In this document: positions 1 to 10,741 of the stretch, piece by piece
Numbering within the stretch: the stretch's first letter is position 1
How the letters are laid out: each line of letters opens with the position of its first letter
Assembly (NCBI GenBank): GCA_026713105.1
Contig: JAPOPC010000039.1
Location: 1 to 64,000 of the forward strand
DNA length: 64,000 nucleotides
Source of the DNA: Acidimicrobiaceae bacterium
Lineage (GTDB): Bacteria; Actinomycetota; Acidimicrobiia; Acidimicrobiales; Poriferisodalaceae
Reading direction: 5' to 3'
Notes under the pieces: model-generated
What the model saw: the letters and a program-made list of their open reading frames with translations, nothing else
What the model was told of the DNA's origin: nothing
Database searches by the model: none
Translations under genes and position numbers: made by a program

Positions 1-349
1 GCTTCTTGGCTGAGCGATCCAGCGTGAAGCTGGCGTAGTACTCCTCGGAGATGTCCGACGCCTTCTCGATCCACAGTCGCTGCACGATGTGGCCGTTGAT
101 GTCGAGCCCGAGGATGTTGGCGGCATGGGTCCGCACGTCGTCGACAGTGGCGGCGAATTTGACGCCGCCTGCCTTGCCGCGCCCGCCGGTGTGCACCTGC
201 GCCTTGACCATCACCGGCGTGCCCAGGCGCTCCGCGGCGGCTACCGCTTCGTCCACGCTGAACGCAACTGCGCCGTCGGATACCGGCATGCCGTAGCCCT
301 GGAAGAACTGCTTGCCCTGATACTCGAAGAGATCCACGGCGGGGAGCAT
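1..349 (-). CDS. sucC: Succinyl-CoA synthetase beta subunit, ADP-forming (N-terminal part; runs off the window)
   Basis: This is the first 116 codons of the nucleotide-binding beta subunit of succinyl-CoA synthetase, the TCA-cycle enzyme that couples succinyl-CoA cleavage to ATP or GTP formation. The protein opens MLPAVDLFEYQGKQFF, the usual family start, and continues into an ATP-grasp domain with VKAQVHTGGRGKAGGVK at residues 48-64. The ATG at 349 is the only plausible start. The gene lies downstream of pcrA on the same strand, separated by 99 bp that contain a long inverted repeat. The C-terminal ligase half and the expected sucD are outside the window. Confidence 0.93.
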   Translation of the reverse strand, partial: MLPAVDLFEYQGKQFFQGYGMPVSDGAVAFSVDEAVAAAERLGTPVMVKAQVHTGGRGKAGGVKFAATVDDVRTHAANILGLDINGHIVQRLWIEKASDISEEYYASFTLDRSAKK

Positions 350-370
350 AGGAGCGAAGGGTTGTCGCCC

Positions 371-449
371 GCTGCGGAGGCGGCAGGGCCCTCCGCTCCA
401 GCAATCCAGCAGGTTGCAACGTCGCAGAGTTCCCCGCCGCCTCCGCAGC
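371..449. repeat. 14-bp perfect inverted repeat between pcrA and sucC
   Basis: GCTGCGGAGGCGGC at 371-384 pairs perfectly with GCCGCCTCCGCAGC at 436-449, leaving a 51-nt loop. The right arm touches the pcrA stop codon and the left arm lies about 20 nt before the sucC start. It could end pcrA transcription or act as a leader structure for sucC. There is no U-tract, so a classical intrinsic terminator is uncertain. Confidence 0.6.
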
Positions 450-2836
450 TAGTGAGTCTGTGCCGGGCCGCTAGAGCGCAGGCGGCGGAGGTCGGCGAAG
501 CTGGCGACGAGCGTCTTGGTGCCGATGTCGGCGAAGTGGACGGTGACCTCCCAGTCGTCGCCGTCGGGCCGCACCTCTTGCACGACACCAGCACCGAATC
601 GGGCGTGCAGCACGTCATCGCCGACGCCGTAGCCGAGATCGGCCTTCGGTGCCGGCTTGGGCTCCCCTAGCCGGGCTGCTACCCGGCGTCGGGCCTCCTC
701 GCGGCGAGACTCCCGGCCCTTGGAGGTGCTGTCGTCGTGGCGCGCGGGATCGGCCCGCTGCTGCGGGGAAGCGGCCAGCTCCGCCTCGTCGAGCTGGCTG
801 TACTCGCTGGCAGGGCCAGTTCCGCTGTCGCTGCGTACTCCAGCACCGCGATTGGCGCCCCAGTCGCTCGTTGCTGGCCGCCATGACGAGCCGTAGCGGC
901 CGGTGTCAGGCGAACGGTCGTCGATCAACTCGGGCGGGATCTCCTCGATGAACCTGCTGGGCGGGTTGTAGCTGGTCTGGCCATGCAGCAGCCGGCTCCA
1001 CGCGTGGGTCAAGTACAGCTGCTTTCGAGCCCTGGTGATGCCGACGTACGCCAACCGGCGTTCTTCTTCAAGCTCGATCGGGTCGGTCATCGAGCGATGA
1101 TGGGGGAAGACGCCGTCTTCCATGCCCGTGACCAACACGATGTCGAACTCGAGGCCCTTGGCAGAGTGGAGCGTCATCAGCGAGACCTGCGAGGCATCGG
1201 TCATCGCGTCGACGTCGCTCACCAGCGACACTTGCTCCAAGAACTCGTCACAGTCCTCGAAATCCGCCGCAGCGCCCGCCAGCTCTTCGAGATGCTCCAG
1301 GCGGCCGTCCGCTTCGACCGTCCCTTCGTCCTGCAGCGCCTGCACGTAGCCCGATTCGGCCAGTGCCACTTCCAGCACCGCAGCGGGACCGTTGGGAATC
1401 TGGGCCCGTGCACGACCCATCAGCTCGCGGAACTGCAGGAGACCGCCGCGGGCGGTGCCCCGCACGCCGAGCGATTCGAGCCCGTCGATCACTTCGGCTA
1501 TCGAGGTGTCGCCGCGCGCTGCCACGTCGTCGAGCTTGGCGATCGTGCGGTCGCCGATGCCGCGGGCGGGCAGATTCACGACTCGCTTGAGCGACACCTC
1601 ATCGGATGGGTTGACCGCGGCACGCAGGAACGCCAGCGCATCCTTGATCTCACGCCGGTCGTAGAACCGGGTGCCGCCGATGATCTGGTACGGCACGTCG
1701 TTGGCAACGAGCTCTTCCTCGATCACGCGCGACTGGGCATTCGACCGGTAGAAGATCGCCGCGTCGGACCAGTCGATCCGGCCCTCGCCGTGAAGGCGTC
1801 GCAGCTCCGAGCAGACGTAGCGCGCTTCGTCTTCCTCATTGGTGCCGCGGTAGCGGATCGGCTTTGCCCCGCCGGATTGATCGGTCCACAGGTTCTTCGG
1901 CGGCCGTCCAAGGTTGTTGCGGATGACCGAATTGGCGGTGTCCAAGATCGCCTGGCTGGAGCGGTAGTTCTGTTCCAACACATAGGTGGATGCACGATCG
2001 AAGGTGGCGCCGAACTCCAAGATGTTGCTGATGTCCGCGCCCCGGAACGCGTAGATCGACTGGTCGGAGTCGCCGACGACGAACACGTTCTGGGCGGGCC
2101 CGCTCAGCAGCCCAATCAACCGCACCTGCGCCAGATTCGTGTCCTGGTACTCGTCGACCAGGATGTGCGAGAAGCGCTGCCGGTAGTGCTCGGCCACGTC
2201 GCCATGAGTGGTGAGCAGCTCCACGCCCAGCATCAGCAAATCGTCGAAGTCCATGGCGCCGGCGCGTCGCATCCGCTTCTGGTACTCGGAGTAGACGCGG
2301 GCCACGTCGCGGTTGAAGGGGCCGCCGCCATCGGGCGAGTCGGCCAGCTCGGCTGCGTGGGTCGGCGTCCTGAGTTGGTTCTTCATGGTCGAGATCGCCG
2401 CGTGGACCGCGCGCTCGTTGTATCGCTTGGGGTCCAAGTCGAGGTCGCGCACCACATAGCGGGTGAGCCGCCGTGAGTCCGCTTGGTCGTAGATGCTGAA
2501 CGTGGCGGGGTAGCCGAGCACGTCGGCGTGGCTGCGCAGGATCCGGGCGCAGGCGCTGTGGAAGGTGGAGATCCACATCCGCTGCGCCACCGGGCCCACC
2601 AGGCTGCCGATGCGCTCGCGCATCTCCCCCGCTGCCTTGTTGGTGAAGGTGATCGCCAGCAAGCCGAACGGGCTGATGTTGAGGTGCGCCAGCAGGTAGG
2701 CGATGCGATGGCTCAGCACGCGGGTCTTGCCCGATCCGGCCCCGGCCACCACGAGCGCCGGGCCGTCGCCGTGCAGCACCGCAGCTCGCTGACCCGCGTT
2801 CAGCGGCGCAAGGATCGGGTCGTCGCCAGTGCTCAT
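449..2836 (-). CDS. pcrA: ATP-dependent DNA helicase PcrA/UvrD (SF1A)
   Basis: A 795-residue superfamily 1A 3'-5' helicase that unwinds DNA in nucleotide-excision repair and at stalled forks. Visible motifs are LNAGQRAAV (Q motif) near residue 12, Walker A GAGSGKT at 32-38, TFTNKAAGEM (motif Ia) at 63-72, Walker B DEYQDT at 228-233, and VVGDSDQSIYAFRGAD (motif III). Near the C-terminus are LMTLHSAKGLEFD and VGITRARKQLYL. The last ~70 residues (GDDVLHARFGAGVV...) form the Tudor-like, RNA-polymerase-interacting domain of actinobacterial and Gram-positive PcrA. Length and motif order are normal. ATG at 2836 gives the usual start; argJ lies 51 bp upstream. Confidence 0.97.
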   Translation of the reverse strand: MSTGDDPILAPLNAGQRAAVLHGDGPALVVAGAGSGKTRVLSHRIAYLLAHLNISPFGLLAITFTNKAAGEMRERIGSLVGPVAQRMWISTFHSACARILRSHADVLGYPATFSIYDQADSRRLTRYVVRDLDLDPKRYNERAVHAAISTMKNQLRTPTHAAELADSPDGGGPFNRDVARVYSEYQKRMRRAGAMDFDDLLMLGVELLTTHGDVAEHYRQRFSHILVDEYQDTNLAQVRLIGLLSGPAQNVFVVGDSDQSIYAFRGADISNILEFGATFDRASTYVLEQNYRSSQAILDTANSVIRNNLGRPPKNLWTDQSGGAKPIRYRGTNEEDEARYVCSELRRLHGEGRIDWSDAAIFYRSNAQSRVIEEELVANDVPYQIIGGTRFYDRREIKDALAFLRAAVNPSDEVSLKRVVNLPARGIGDRTIAKLDDVAARGDTSIAEVIDGLESLGVRGTARGGLLQFRELMGRARAQIPNGPAAVLEVALAESGYVQALQDEGTVEADGRLEHLEELAGAAADFEDCDEFLEQVSLVSDVDAMTDASQVSLMTLHSAKGLEFDIVLVTGMEDGVFPHHRSMTDPIELEEERRLAYVGITRARKQLYLTHAWSRLLHGQTSYNPPSRFIEEIPPELIDDRSPDTGRYGSSWRPATSDWGANRGAGVRSDSGTGPASEYSQLDEAELAASPQQRADPARHDDSTSKGRESRREEARRRVAARLGEPKPAPKADLGYGVGDDVLHARFGAGVVQEVRPDGDDWEVTVHFADIGTKTLVASFADLRRLRSSGPAQTH

Positions 2837-2887
2837 GGATGCAGGCTCATCGGCGGCTCATCACCCAAGAGAGTCGTGTGCAGCGCT

Positions 2888-4084
2888 TCACGTGGTGTAG
2901 TCGGCGTTGATGCGGACGTACTGGTCGGTGAGGTCGCAGCCATACACGGTGAACGAGCCCTTCGCGATGCCCAGATCCACCGAAATCAGCACCTCGTCCG
3001 ATGCCAGGTATGCCTCGAGCTCAGCAAGTGCTTCGGACGTTGCGGGCGTCGGGTACACCTCTTGGTCGCCGAAGCGAATCCGGACGCGCTCGGGGTCGAT
3101 GTCGGTTTCTTCGCTGCACTTGCCGATCGCCATCGCGACCCGGCCCCAGTTGGGATCACGACCGTGCACGGCGGTCTTCACCAGTGGGGAGTTCACAATC
3201 GCCTTGGCGACGCGCTTGGCCTGGGCATCGTCGCGTGCTTCGTTCACGGTCACCACGATCAGGGTCTCGGCGCCCTCGCCGTCGAATGCCAGTTGGCGAG
3301 TGAGGTCCAAGCTGACGGCACCCAGCGCAGCTTCCAGATCAGCTTCGTCAACCTGACCGGCTGCGCCGTTGGCCAGTATCACCACCAGGTCGTTGGTGGA
3401 GGTGTCGGTGTCCACGCTGAGCGCGTTGAACGTCACGTCGCACACGCGGCGCAGCATGGCGTCGAGCCGGTCGGGCGCGATCTCCGCGTCGGTCGTGATC
3501 ACCGAGATCATCGTGGCCATGTCGGGCTCGATCATCCCCGATCCCTTGGCCATGCCCACCACCATGGCGGCGCCCGCAGAAGCACTCGCCGTCTTGGGAT
3601 GCGTGTCGGTAGTCATGATTGCCGTGACAGCGGCCACGGCGTCGGTGCTGTCGAGCGCCGGTCCGGGGCCGGCGATCAGCCGATCGAAGTACCTGTCGAC
3701 CGCGCCTTCGGGGTACGGAACGCCGATCACGCCGGTGGACCCGACCAAGACTTGGTCGGGTTCGCAACCCACCAGCTCGGCCACCCGCTGCGCGAGGTTC
3801 GCCGTGTCCCGCTCACCCTGTTCGCCAGTTGCCACGTTGGCGTTCTTCGACACCACCACGACTGCCTGTGCCTGTCCATCGGCGACGTTTCTCCGGCTCA
3901 GCCTCACACTGGACGCGGAGAACAGGCTCTTGGTGAACACGCCTGCTGCCGCCGACACCCGATCAGCCGCCAAGACCATCACATCGTCGGATTCGTCCTT
4001 CATGCCGACATTGCCGGCATGGCAGGCGAAGCCCGTCGGCAGCTCCACCGACGCGACCGCATGTGTGGCCTCTGTTGAAGTCAT
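2888..4084 (-). CDS. argJ: Bifunctional ornithine/glutamate N-acetyltransferase ArgJ
   Basis: ArgJ (398 aa) moves the acetyl group from N-acetylornithine to glutamate and so recycles acetyl in the cyclic arginine pathway. Bifunctional forms also use acetyl-CoA. The autoproteolysis segment KGSGMIEPDMATM is at residues 180-192, with Thr191 as the expected N-terminal nucleophile after self-cleavage into alpha and beta chains. HPKTAS precedes it, and the protein ends near YVRINADYTT, a normal ArgJ C-terminus. I start at the ATG at 4084 because GAGGG lies 8 nt before it; an in-frame ATG at 4102 lacks a good ribosome site. No other arginine gene is nearby, although actinobacterial argJ usually sits in an argCJBDFR cluster. 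Confidence 0.95.
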   Translation of the reverse strand: MTSTEATHAVASVELPTGFACHAGNVGMKDESDDVMVLAADRVSAAAGVFTKSLFSASSVRLSRRNVADGQAQAVVVVSKNANVATGEQGERDTANLAQRVAELVGCEPDQVLVGSTGVIGVPYPEGAVDRYFDRLIAGPGPALDSTDAVAAVTAIMTTDTHPKTASASAGAAMVVGMAKGSGMIEPDMATMISVITTDAEIAPDRLDAMLRRVCDVTFNALSVDTDTSTNDLVVILANGAAGQVDEADLEAALGAVSLDLTRQLAFDGEGAETLIVVTVNEARDDAQAKRVAKAIVNSPLVKTAVHGRDPNWGRVAMAIGKCSEETDIDPERVRIRFGDQEVYPTPATSEALAELEAYLASDEVLISVDLGIAKGSFTVYGCDLTDQYVRINADYTT

Positions 4085-4171
4085 GATCAACCCTCGTCGC
4101 ATGCTCTCCCGCGACCCGGCCGCGGTTGTGGGGCCAAGGTAGTTGCGGTTGTGTCGAGAGCCTCTGCCAAT

Positions 4172-4843
4172 TCAGCGGTCGCTGTCGGGCACGGTGAATG
4201 GCTCGTCGATGTGCAAGACCCAGCGGGCGCGTTGACGGTTCGGATCGGCGGTGCTGGTCGCGCCGGTGGGCGACCCGGCATAGCCGACCGGCAGCACCAT
4301 GCCCCGCAGGAAGCTGGCCTCCATGGTCTCGCTGCCCCAGAACACGACCTCGTCACCGCCAGCTTCCCACCACGGCTCGCCAGGCACGCCGCCCCGGTAA
4401 CGCTCGCCGTGCTGGGAGATGTTGAAGGTGCCCCGCAGCAGGCAGCGAATCCCCGGACCGGGATGGATATGGGGATCGGAGATGTGCCCAGCTCGCGACG
4501 TGATCTGGTCGAGCCGGAACAGCCACTCGCTTCCCCGAGCCAGGTCCAGCGTGGTGATGAGCCGGCTCATCCGGTGCATGGTGAGCACGTCGGAACCCGC
4601 CAGCAGCGTGTGTGGCCTGTTGGGCAGGTCGACTTCCCAGCGCCACACCTGCGACCACTCGGCCCTGCCCGTCAACTCATATCCCGCCGAAGCCGCCGCA
4701 GACTCTCCCGCCCGGAGGATCTGCCCGTTGACGGCCACTTCGCCGTCACGCACGTACACGACCCGCGGCAACGGTTCGAGCGCCATGTCGCTGACGCCGT
4801 CAGCCATGACTTGGTCCTGGTAGAAGCTGATGTTGAACGGCAT
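4172..4843 (-). CDS. Cupin-fold protein of unknown function, paired with a ThDP enzyme
   Basis: A 223-residue protein that looks like a two-domain cupin. Residues about 20-100 form one poorly conserved half. The second half contains H120-(4)-H125-x-H127 in GHISDPHIHPGPG followed by GIRCLLRGTFNI, which resembles a metal-binding cupin motif 1. No signal peptide or membrane segment is visible. The start ATG at 4843 lies 5 nt after the stop of the upstream ThDP-enzyme gene, so the two are very likely cotranscribed. The substrate is unknown; metal binding and a link to the neighbouring enzyme are inference. A longer reading from 4900 would overlap the upstream gene and was not used. Confidence 0.75.
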   Translation of the reverse strand: MPFNISFYQDQVMADGVSDMALEPLPRVVYVRDGEVAVNGQILRAGESAAASAGYELTGRAEWSQVWRWEVDLPNRPHTLLAGSDVLTMHRMSRLITTLDLARGSEWLFRLDQITSRAGHISDPHIHPGPGIRCLLRGTFNISQHGERYRGGVPGEPWWEAGGDEVVFWGSETMEASFLRGMVLPVGYAGSPTGATSTADPNRQRARWVLHIDEPFTVPDSDR

Positions 4844-4848
4844 GGGCC

Positions 4849-6492
4849 CTACCCGCTTGGCTGCTGGCCCCGGATTCGTGGTCGCATGATGTGCGGCCAC
4901 GGGAAGGGCACCTCGCCGAAGGGCACCTCGATCACGGTCGGCTCATCGGAGCTCAGTGCTTCGCGCAGGCACGGGCGCAACTCGTCGGGCGTGGTCGCCC
5001 GCATGCCCCGGACGCCGAATGAGTCCGCCAGCTTCACGAAGTCCGGGCTCGTGAGGTCGCTGGCGATGACCCGCCCATCGAAGCGCTCCCGCTGGATCCG
5101 GCGAACGTTGCCATAAGCGTGGTCGTTGAACACGATCGTCGTCAGCGGGATCCGGTGGTGCACCGCAGTCGCCAGCTCGTTGATGGTGAACAGCGCCCCA
5201 CCGTCGCCGACAATCGACAGCACCGGCACGTCGCGCTTGGCATGTGCTGCCCCCAGCGCCGTGGCGAATCCGTATCCCAGCGTCCCCTGGTATCCCGCAC
5301 TGAGAAACGTTCTCGGCTGGTAGACGTCGTACCCGAGCCAGGACACATAACCGCACTGGGTCATCTCGTCGACGAAGATCCCTTCACCGGGCAACTCGGC
5401 CCGCATGGCGCCGAGCCAGCCGTACTGGGGCGCAAGCGCCGCGGCAGTGGCGGCTTCGGCATCAGCCCGAGCGTGCTCGAGGTCGGCGCGCCACACCGAA
5501 CGATCGGCCTGGGTGGTGCCGAGTGCATCCGAGAGCAACGGCAGCGCGTCAGCGAGATCGGCATGGATGCCCACCGTCGGCGGTCCGAAGCGGCCGATCT
5601 CATCGGCATCGATGTCGACGTGAACGATCTTGAGTTCGTCGTCGACGCCCCACGCTGACTGCTGCATAGCCATCCGGGTGCCCAGCCCGATCACCACATC
5701 GACCCGCGGCCAGAGCTGGTACGCGGTCGGCGTGGTGATGCTCAACGGATGATCCGACGGCACCACGCCGCGCCCGCTGCGGAAGGCGACGACCGGCGCA
5801 GACAGCCGCTCGGCGAGTCGGGTGACGTGCTCGGGGCACTCCTGCGCGCCACCGCCCACGACGATCATGGGTCGCTCTGCAGCTGCCATGAGCTGCGCCG
5901 CTTCGGCGACGGCGGCGTGGTCGGGCTCGGGGCCCGGTCGTGCCGGGGCAACGAGATCATCGGGCGCAGATTCGACTGTCGCACTCCAGATATCGGTCGG
6001 AACCTCCACACCGACCGGTCCGCGGCGCCCAGAGCGCAGTTCGGTCATCGCACGCTGGAGCACGGCGTGAGCACCGGCACCGTCACTGATGCGCTCGGCA
6101 TGCCGCGTGAGCCGCTCCAGCACGCCTAACTGATCGGGCAGCTCGTGGAGAGCGCCGAAACCCTTGCCGATCCCCGCAGAGGGCACCTCGCTCACCAGCG
6201 CCAGCACCGGCGCGTTGGTGGCGTACGCCGTGCTGAGCGCAGCGGCAGTGTTCAGCAGTCCGGGCCCCGGCACCACGCAGAACGCCTGCGGCTCTCCCGT
6301 CGCCAGCGCCGCGCCGAGCGCCATGTAGGCCGCTCCCTGCTCGTGACGGCTCTGGATCGGTGCCAGGGCATCACGCCGGTCGTACAGCGCATTGAAGAAA
6401 GGGTCGTTCTGCACCCCGGGCAAGCAGTACAGGTTGTCGACGCCGTTCGCGATGAGCGTCTCGACCGCCAAGCTCGCAACCGTCTGCGTCAT
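4849..6492 (-). CDS. Thiamine-diphosphate-dependent enzyme of the acetolactate synthase / benzoylformate decarboxylase family
   Basis: A 547-residue ThDP enzyme with the Pyr-central-PP domain order of the AHAS/pyruvate oxidase/benzoylformate decarboxylase family. The catalytic glutamate region is SRHEQGAAYMA at residues 48-58. The central domain begins with RPMIVVGGGAQ. The ThDP/Mg motif starts at GDG (429-431) and ends at the Asn of FNDHAYGNVR. The 2-oxoacid used cannot be read from the sequence. It is not an obvious biosynthetic IlvB, because no small subunit is nearby and its length and ends differ. The ATG at 6492 follows GGAGGGG by 3 nt. A cupin gene follows at once. A long dyad lies about 210 bp upstream and may control the pair. 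Confidence 0.88.
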   Translation of the reverse strand: MTQTVASLAVETLIANGVDNLYCLPGVQNDPFFNALYDRRDALAPIQSRHEQGAAYMALGAALATGEPQAFCVVPGPGLLNTAAALSTAYATNAPVLALVSEVPSAGIGKGFGALHELPDQLGVLERLTRHAERISDGAGAHAVLQRAMTELRSGRRGPVGVEVPTDIWSATVESAPDDLVAPARPGPEPDHAAVAEAAQLMAAAERPMIVVGGGAQECPEHVTRLAERLSAPVVAFRSGRGVVPSDHPLSITTPTAYQLWPRVDVVIGLGTRMAMQQSAWGVDDELKIVHVDIDADEIGRFGPPTVGIHADLADALPLLSDALGTTQADRSVWRADLEHARADAEAATAAALAPQYGWLGAMRAELPGEGIFVDEMTQCGYVSWLGYDVYQPRTFLSAGYQGTLGYGFATALGAAHAKRDVPVLSIVGDGGALFTINELATAVHHRIPLTTIVFNDHAYGNVRRIQRERFDGRVIASDLTSPDFVKLADSFGVRGMRATTPDELRPCLREALSSDEPTVIEVPFGEVPFPWPHIMRPRIRGQQPSG

Positions 6493-6838
6493 GGACCCCT
6501 CCGGATCAAGGCGACCGTACCCGACGCTGCTGTTCCGACCCCAGAAAGTCAACTCCGACCCGAGTCTCAGATTCAGAACCACGATGCCGCTGCCACCATC
6601 GGCAGGGCCGGGAGTTGTCGTCGATGATGCATTTGGCGGTACGACACCAAGTCCGGGGTGCGCTGAATCTCATCTATGACTGCGCTCCCGGTCAGCAATG
6701 ACTGATTCAAAATTCAATTGTGAATCAGCACACGTCCTGGCGGCACGGGCGGCATTCGCAGATCGGGCATCGGCGCGAGGTGTACCGACCCCGGTGACAC
6801 TCGGCTCGGCTATTCCTGCTCGCCGATACCCATTGCGG
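6493..6838. other. 346-bp intergenic region between guaA and the ThDP-enzyme gene
   Basis: No gene is visible here on either strand. The stretch holds the end of the guaA transcript and the probable promoter of the ThDP-enzyme/cupin operon. Its only striking element is the AT-rich dyad at 6702-6728. Confidence 0.6.
6702..6728. promoter_or_regulatory. 27-bp near-perfect dyad, candidate operator
   Basis: CTGATTCA at 6702-6709 and TGAATCAG at 6721-6728 are exact inverted arms. The 11-nt centre continues the symmetry (AATT-C-AATT) with one mismatched pair. It is markedly AT-rich in a GC-rich neighbourhood and has no U-tract, so an operator is likelier than a terminator. It lies about 210 bp upstream of the ThDP-enzyme start and 111 bp beyond the guaA stop. 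No regulator gene is adjacent. Confidence 0.5.
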
Positions 6839-8416
6839 CTATTCCCATTCGATGGTGCCGGGCGGCTTGGAGGTGATGTCGTAGACGACCCGGTTCACGC
6901 CGGGGACCTCATTCACGATTCTGGATGACATCTGCTCGAGCAGATCGTGGGGCAGGCGGGCCCAGTCAGCGGTCATTGCGTCTTCGCTGGTGACGGCGCG
7001 CACAATGATCGGGCGGGCGTAGGTGCGCTCGTCGCCCATCACGCCCACGCTGCGGATGTCGGCCAGCACGGCGAAGCCCTGCCAGACCTCGCCGTCCAAT
7101 CCCGCGTTCGCGATCTCTTCACGCACGATCACGTCGGCGGCGCGCACCGTCTCGACGGCTTCGGGCGTGACTTCGCCCACGATCCGCACGCCGAGGCCCG
7201 GCCCGGGGAACGGCTGGCGCTGCACGATCTCGGGCGGCAGGCCGAGCTCGGCCCCGACGGCCCGCACCTCGTCCTTGAACAGGTTCCGCAGTGGCTCCAC
7301 CAGCTCGAAGGTCATGTCGTCGGGCAGCCCGCCGACGTTGTGGTGGCTCTTGATCTTCGCCGCAGTCGGCGAGCCCGATTCGATCACGTCGGGATACAGA
7401 GTGCCCTGCACCAGGAAGCGGGCATCGGTGATGCCGCCGGCGGCCCGCTCGAAGATGCGCACGAACTTCTCGCCGATGATCTTGCGCTTGTCCTCGGGAT
7501 CGGTCACGCCGGCCAGCGCATCGAAGAACTCGTCGGCGGCCCGCTCGTGGATCAGCTCGATGCCCTGCGTGCGCCGGAACGTGTCAGTGACCTGGTCGCC
7601 CTCTCCGGCGCGCATGAGTCCGGTGTCTACGAACACGCAGGTGAGCTGGCTGCCGATCGCTCGCTGTGTCAGTGCGGCAGCCACGGCGCTGTCCACCCCG
7701 CCTGACAGCCCGCAGATGGCGCGGGCACTGCCCACTTGAGCGCGGATGGCCTCGACGCTCTCGGTGATGACGTTGGTCATCGTCCACTCGGAGTTGATCT
7801 GGCAGATGTCGTGGAGAAACCGTTGCAGCTGGGTTTGGCCGCTGGGGGTGTGTGCGACTTCGGGGTGGTATTGCACGCCGAAGAATCCGCGCTCGACGTC
7901 CTCGATCACAGCGGCCGGGCTGTCGGGTGTCACTGCAGTCACCACGAAGCCCTCAGGCGGTGACGTCACCGCGTCGAAGTGCGACATCCACACCGGCTCA
8001 GCAGTGCTCGCGCCGCCCGGTGAGCCGTCCAGCAGTTCCGAAGCAGTCTCGGTACGGCTGAGCGCTGTGCGGCCGTATTCGCCACGGCCGCTGCGATCCA
8101 CGGTGCCGCCGAGATCGCGGGCCAGCAGCTGCGACCCGTAGCAGATGCCCAGGATCGGCACGCCGAGTTCGTAGACACCGAGGTCGATGCCGGGCGCACC
8201 CTCAACGTGCACTGAAGCCGGTCCGCCGCTGAAGATGATGGCCGCCGGCGAGCGCTCAGCCAGCTCGGCGGCGGTCACCGAATGGGGAACGATCTCGGAG
8301 TACACCTGCGCTTCACGCACCCGCCGGGCGATCAGCTGCGCGTACTGCGCGCCGAAGTCCACCACCAAGACCGTTGGGTGAGCGACCGGGCCGGCCGCGG
8401 GCGAGTGTGGGGGCAT
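6839..8416 (-). CDS. guaA: GMP synthase (glutamine-hydrolysing)
   Basis: GuaA (525 aa from the ATG at 8416, equal in length to E. coli GuaA) aminates XMP to GMP. The N-terminal class I glutamine amidotransferase domain has its nucleophile Cys92 in GICYGSQ and the His/Glu part in [12 protein letters not shown]. The ATP-pyrophosphatase domain has the PP-loop [14 protein letters not shown], and the dimerisation domain ends PPGTIEWE, the canonical C-terminus. An upstream TTG at 8515 would add about 33 unconserved residues across the groEL terminator and is rejected. It lies 160 bp downstream of groEL on the same strand but is probably separated from it by a strong hairpin. Confidence 0.97.
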   Translation of the reverse strand: MPPHSPAAGPVAHPTVLVVDFGAQYAQLIARRVREAQVYSEIVPHSVTAAELAERSPAAIIFSGGPASVHVEGAPGIDLGVYELGVPILGICYGSQLLARDLGGTVDRSGRGEYGRTALSRTETASELLDGSPGGASTAEPVWMSHFDAVTSPPEGFVVTAVTPDSPAAVIEDVERGFFGVQYHPEVAHTPSGQTQLQRFLHDICQINSEWTMTNVITESVEAIRAQVGSARAICGLSGGVDSAVAAALTQRAIGSQLTCVFVDTGLMRAGEGDQVTDTFRRTQGIELIHERAADEFFDALAGVTDPEDKRKIIGEKFVRIFERAAGGITDARFLVQGTLYPDVIESGSPTAAKIKSHHNVGGLPDDMTFELVEPLRNLFKDEVRAVGAELGLPPEIVQRQPFPGPGLGVRIVGEVTPEAVETVRAADVIVREEIANAGLDGEVWQGFAVLADIRSVGVMGDERTYARPIIVRAVTSEDAMTADWARLPHDLLEQMSSRIVNEVPGVNRVVYDITSKPPGTIEWE

Positions 8417-8457
8417 AAGTCCGGCGCCGCAGCCGCGCCACGTTCGGGAAAACAACG

Positions 8458-8463
8458 AGGGTA
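8458..8463 (-). promoter_or_regulatory. Possible -10 element for guaA
   Basis: TACCCT (minus strand) fits the actinobacterial TAnnnT pattern and lies about 42 nt before the guaA start, downstream of the groEL terminator. I see no good -35 at the proper distance, so this is weak. Confidence 0.3.
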
Positions 8464-8517
8464 CCGCTGGACCCTCAGCACCCTGTGGGATGCGGCTCGA
8501 GATCGACCTTCCCAACG

Positions 8518-8549
8518 ACGCAGGGCCGGCGAGATCGCCGGCCCTGCGT
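8518..8549 (-). terminator. Strong hairpin terminator after groEL
   Basis: ACGCAGGGCCGGCGA at 8518-8532 and TCGCCGGCCCTGCGT at 8535-8549 form a perfect 15-bp stem with a 2-nt centre, 28 bp past the groEL stop. There is no U-run, which is common for hairpin terminators in high-GC actinobacteria. It should separate groES-groEL from guaA. Confidence 0.8.
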
Positions 8550-8576
8550 GTGAGTTGTTGAGCGAAGCTCGGGGAG

Positions 8577-10563
<1,987 letters not shown>

Positions 10564-10634
10564 GGTCGGATGTGCCTCCTGTGGCGCTATGCCCTGTCAG
10601 TTGGGCCATATCTCATGGGACTGCCCGGCGGCAC

Positions 10635-10661
10635 TTAGCACTCTCACCGGGCGAGTGCTAA
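10635..10661. promoter_or_regulatory. CIRCE operator (HrcA-binding site)
   Basis: TTAGCACTC (10635-10643), a 9-bp spacer and GAGTGCTAA (10653-10661) match the CIRCE consensus exactly. HrcA bound here represses groES-groEL until heat shock. It lies 71 bp before the groES start and abuts the predicted -10 box. The hrcA gene is not in the window. Confidence 0.97.
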
Positions 10662-10689
10662 CGATACGAGAACAGGACACAGCCCACAA
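10661..10689 (-). promoter_or_regulatory. Predicted groES-groEL promoter
   Basis: On the minus strand, TTGTGG (10684-10689) and TATCGT (10661-10666) are 17 bp apart, a sigma-70-type arrangement. The CIRCE element begins at the -10 box, so HrcA would block polymerase directly. This was predicted by eye. Confidence 0.6.
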
Positions 10690-10741
10690 CCTCACAGCAG
10701 CCCAATCTGGGCCCGCTGCGGGGGTGGCGGGGACCCTCTTC

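Noticed and set aside
11-160. Intein as the cause of the insertion in the glmS-like protein (residues 11-160)
   Set aside because: The insertion lacks splicing motifs (no block A Cys/Ser start and no His-Asn end) and looks like ordinary helical sequence.
983-2476. A 497-residue plus-strand open frame opposite pcrA
   Set aside because: Antisense shadow of a helicase with all its motifs.
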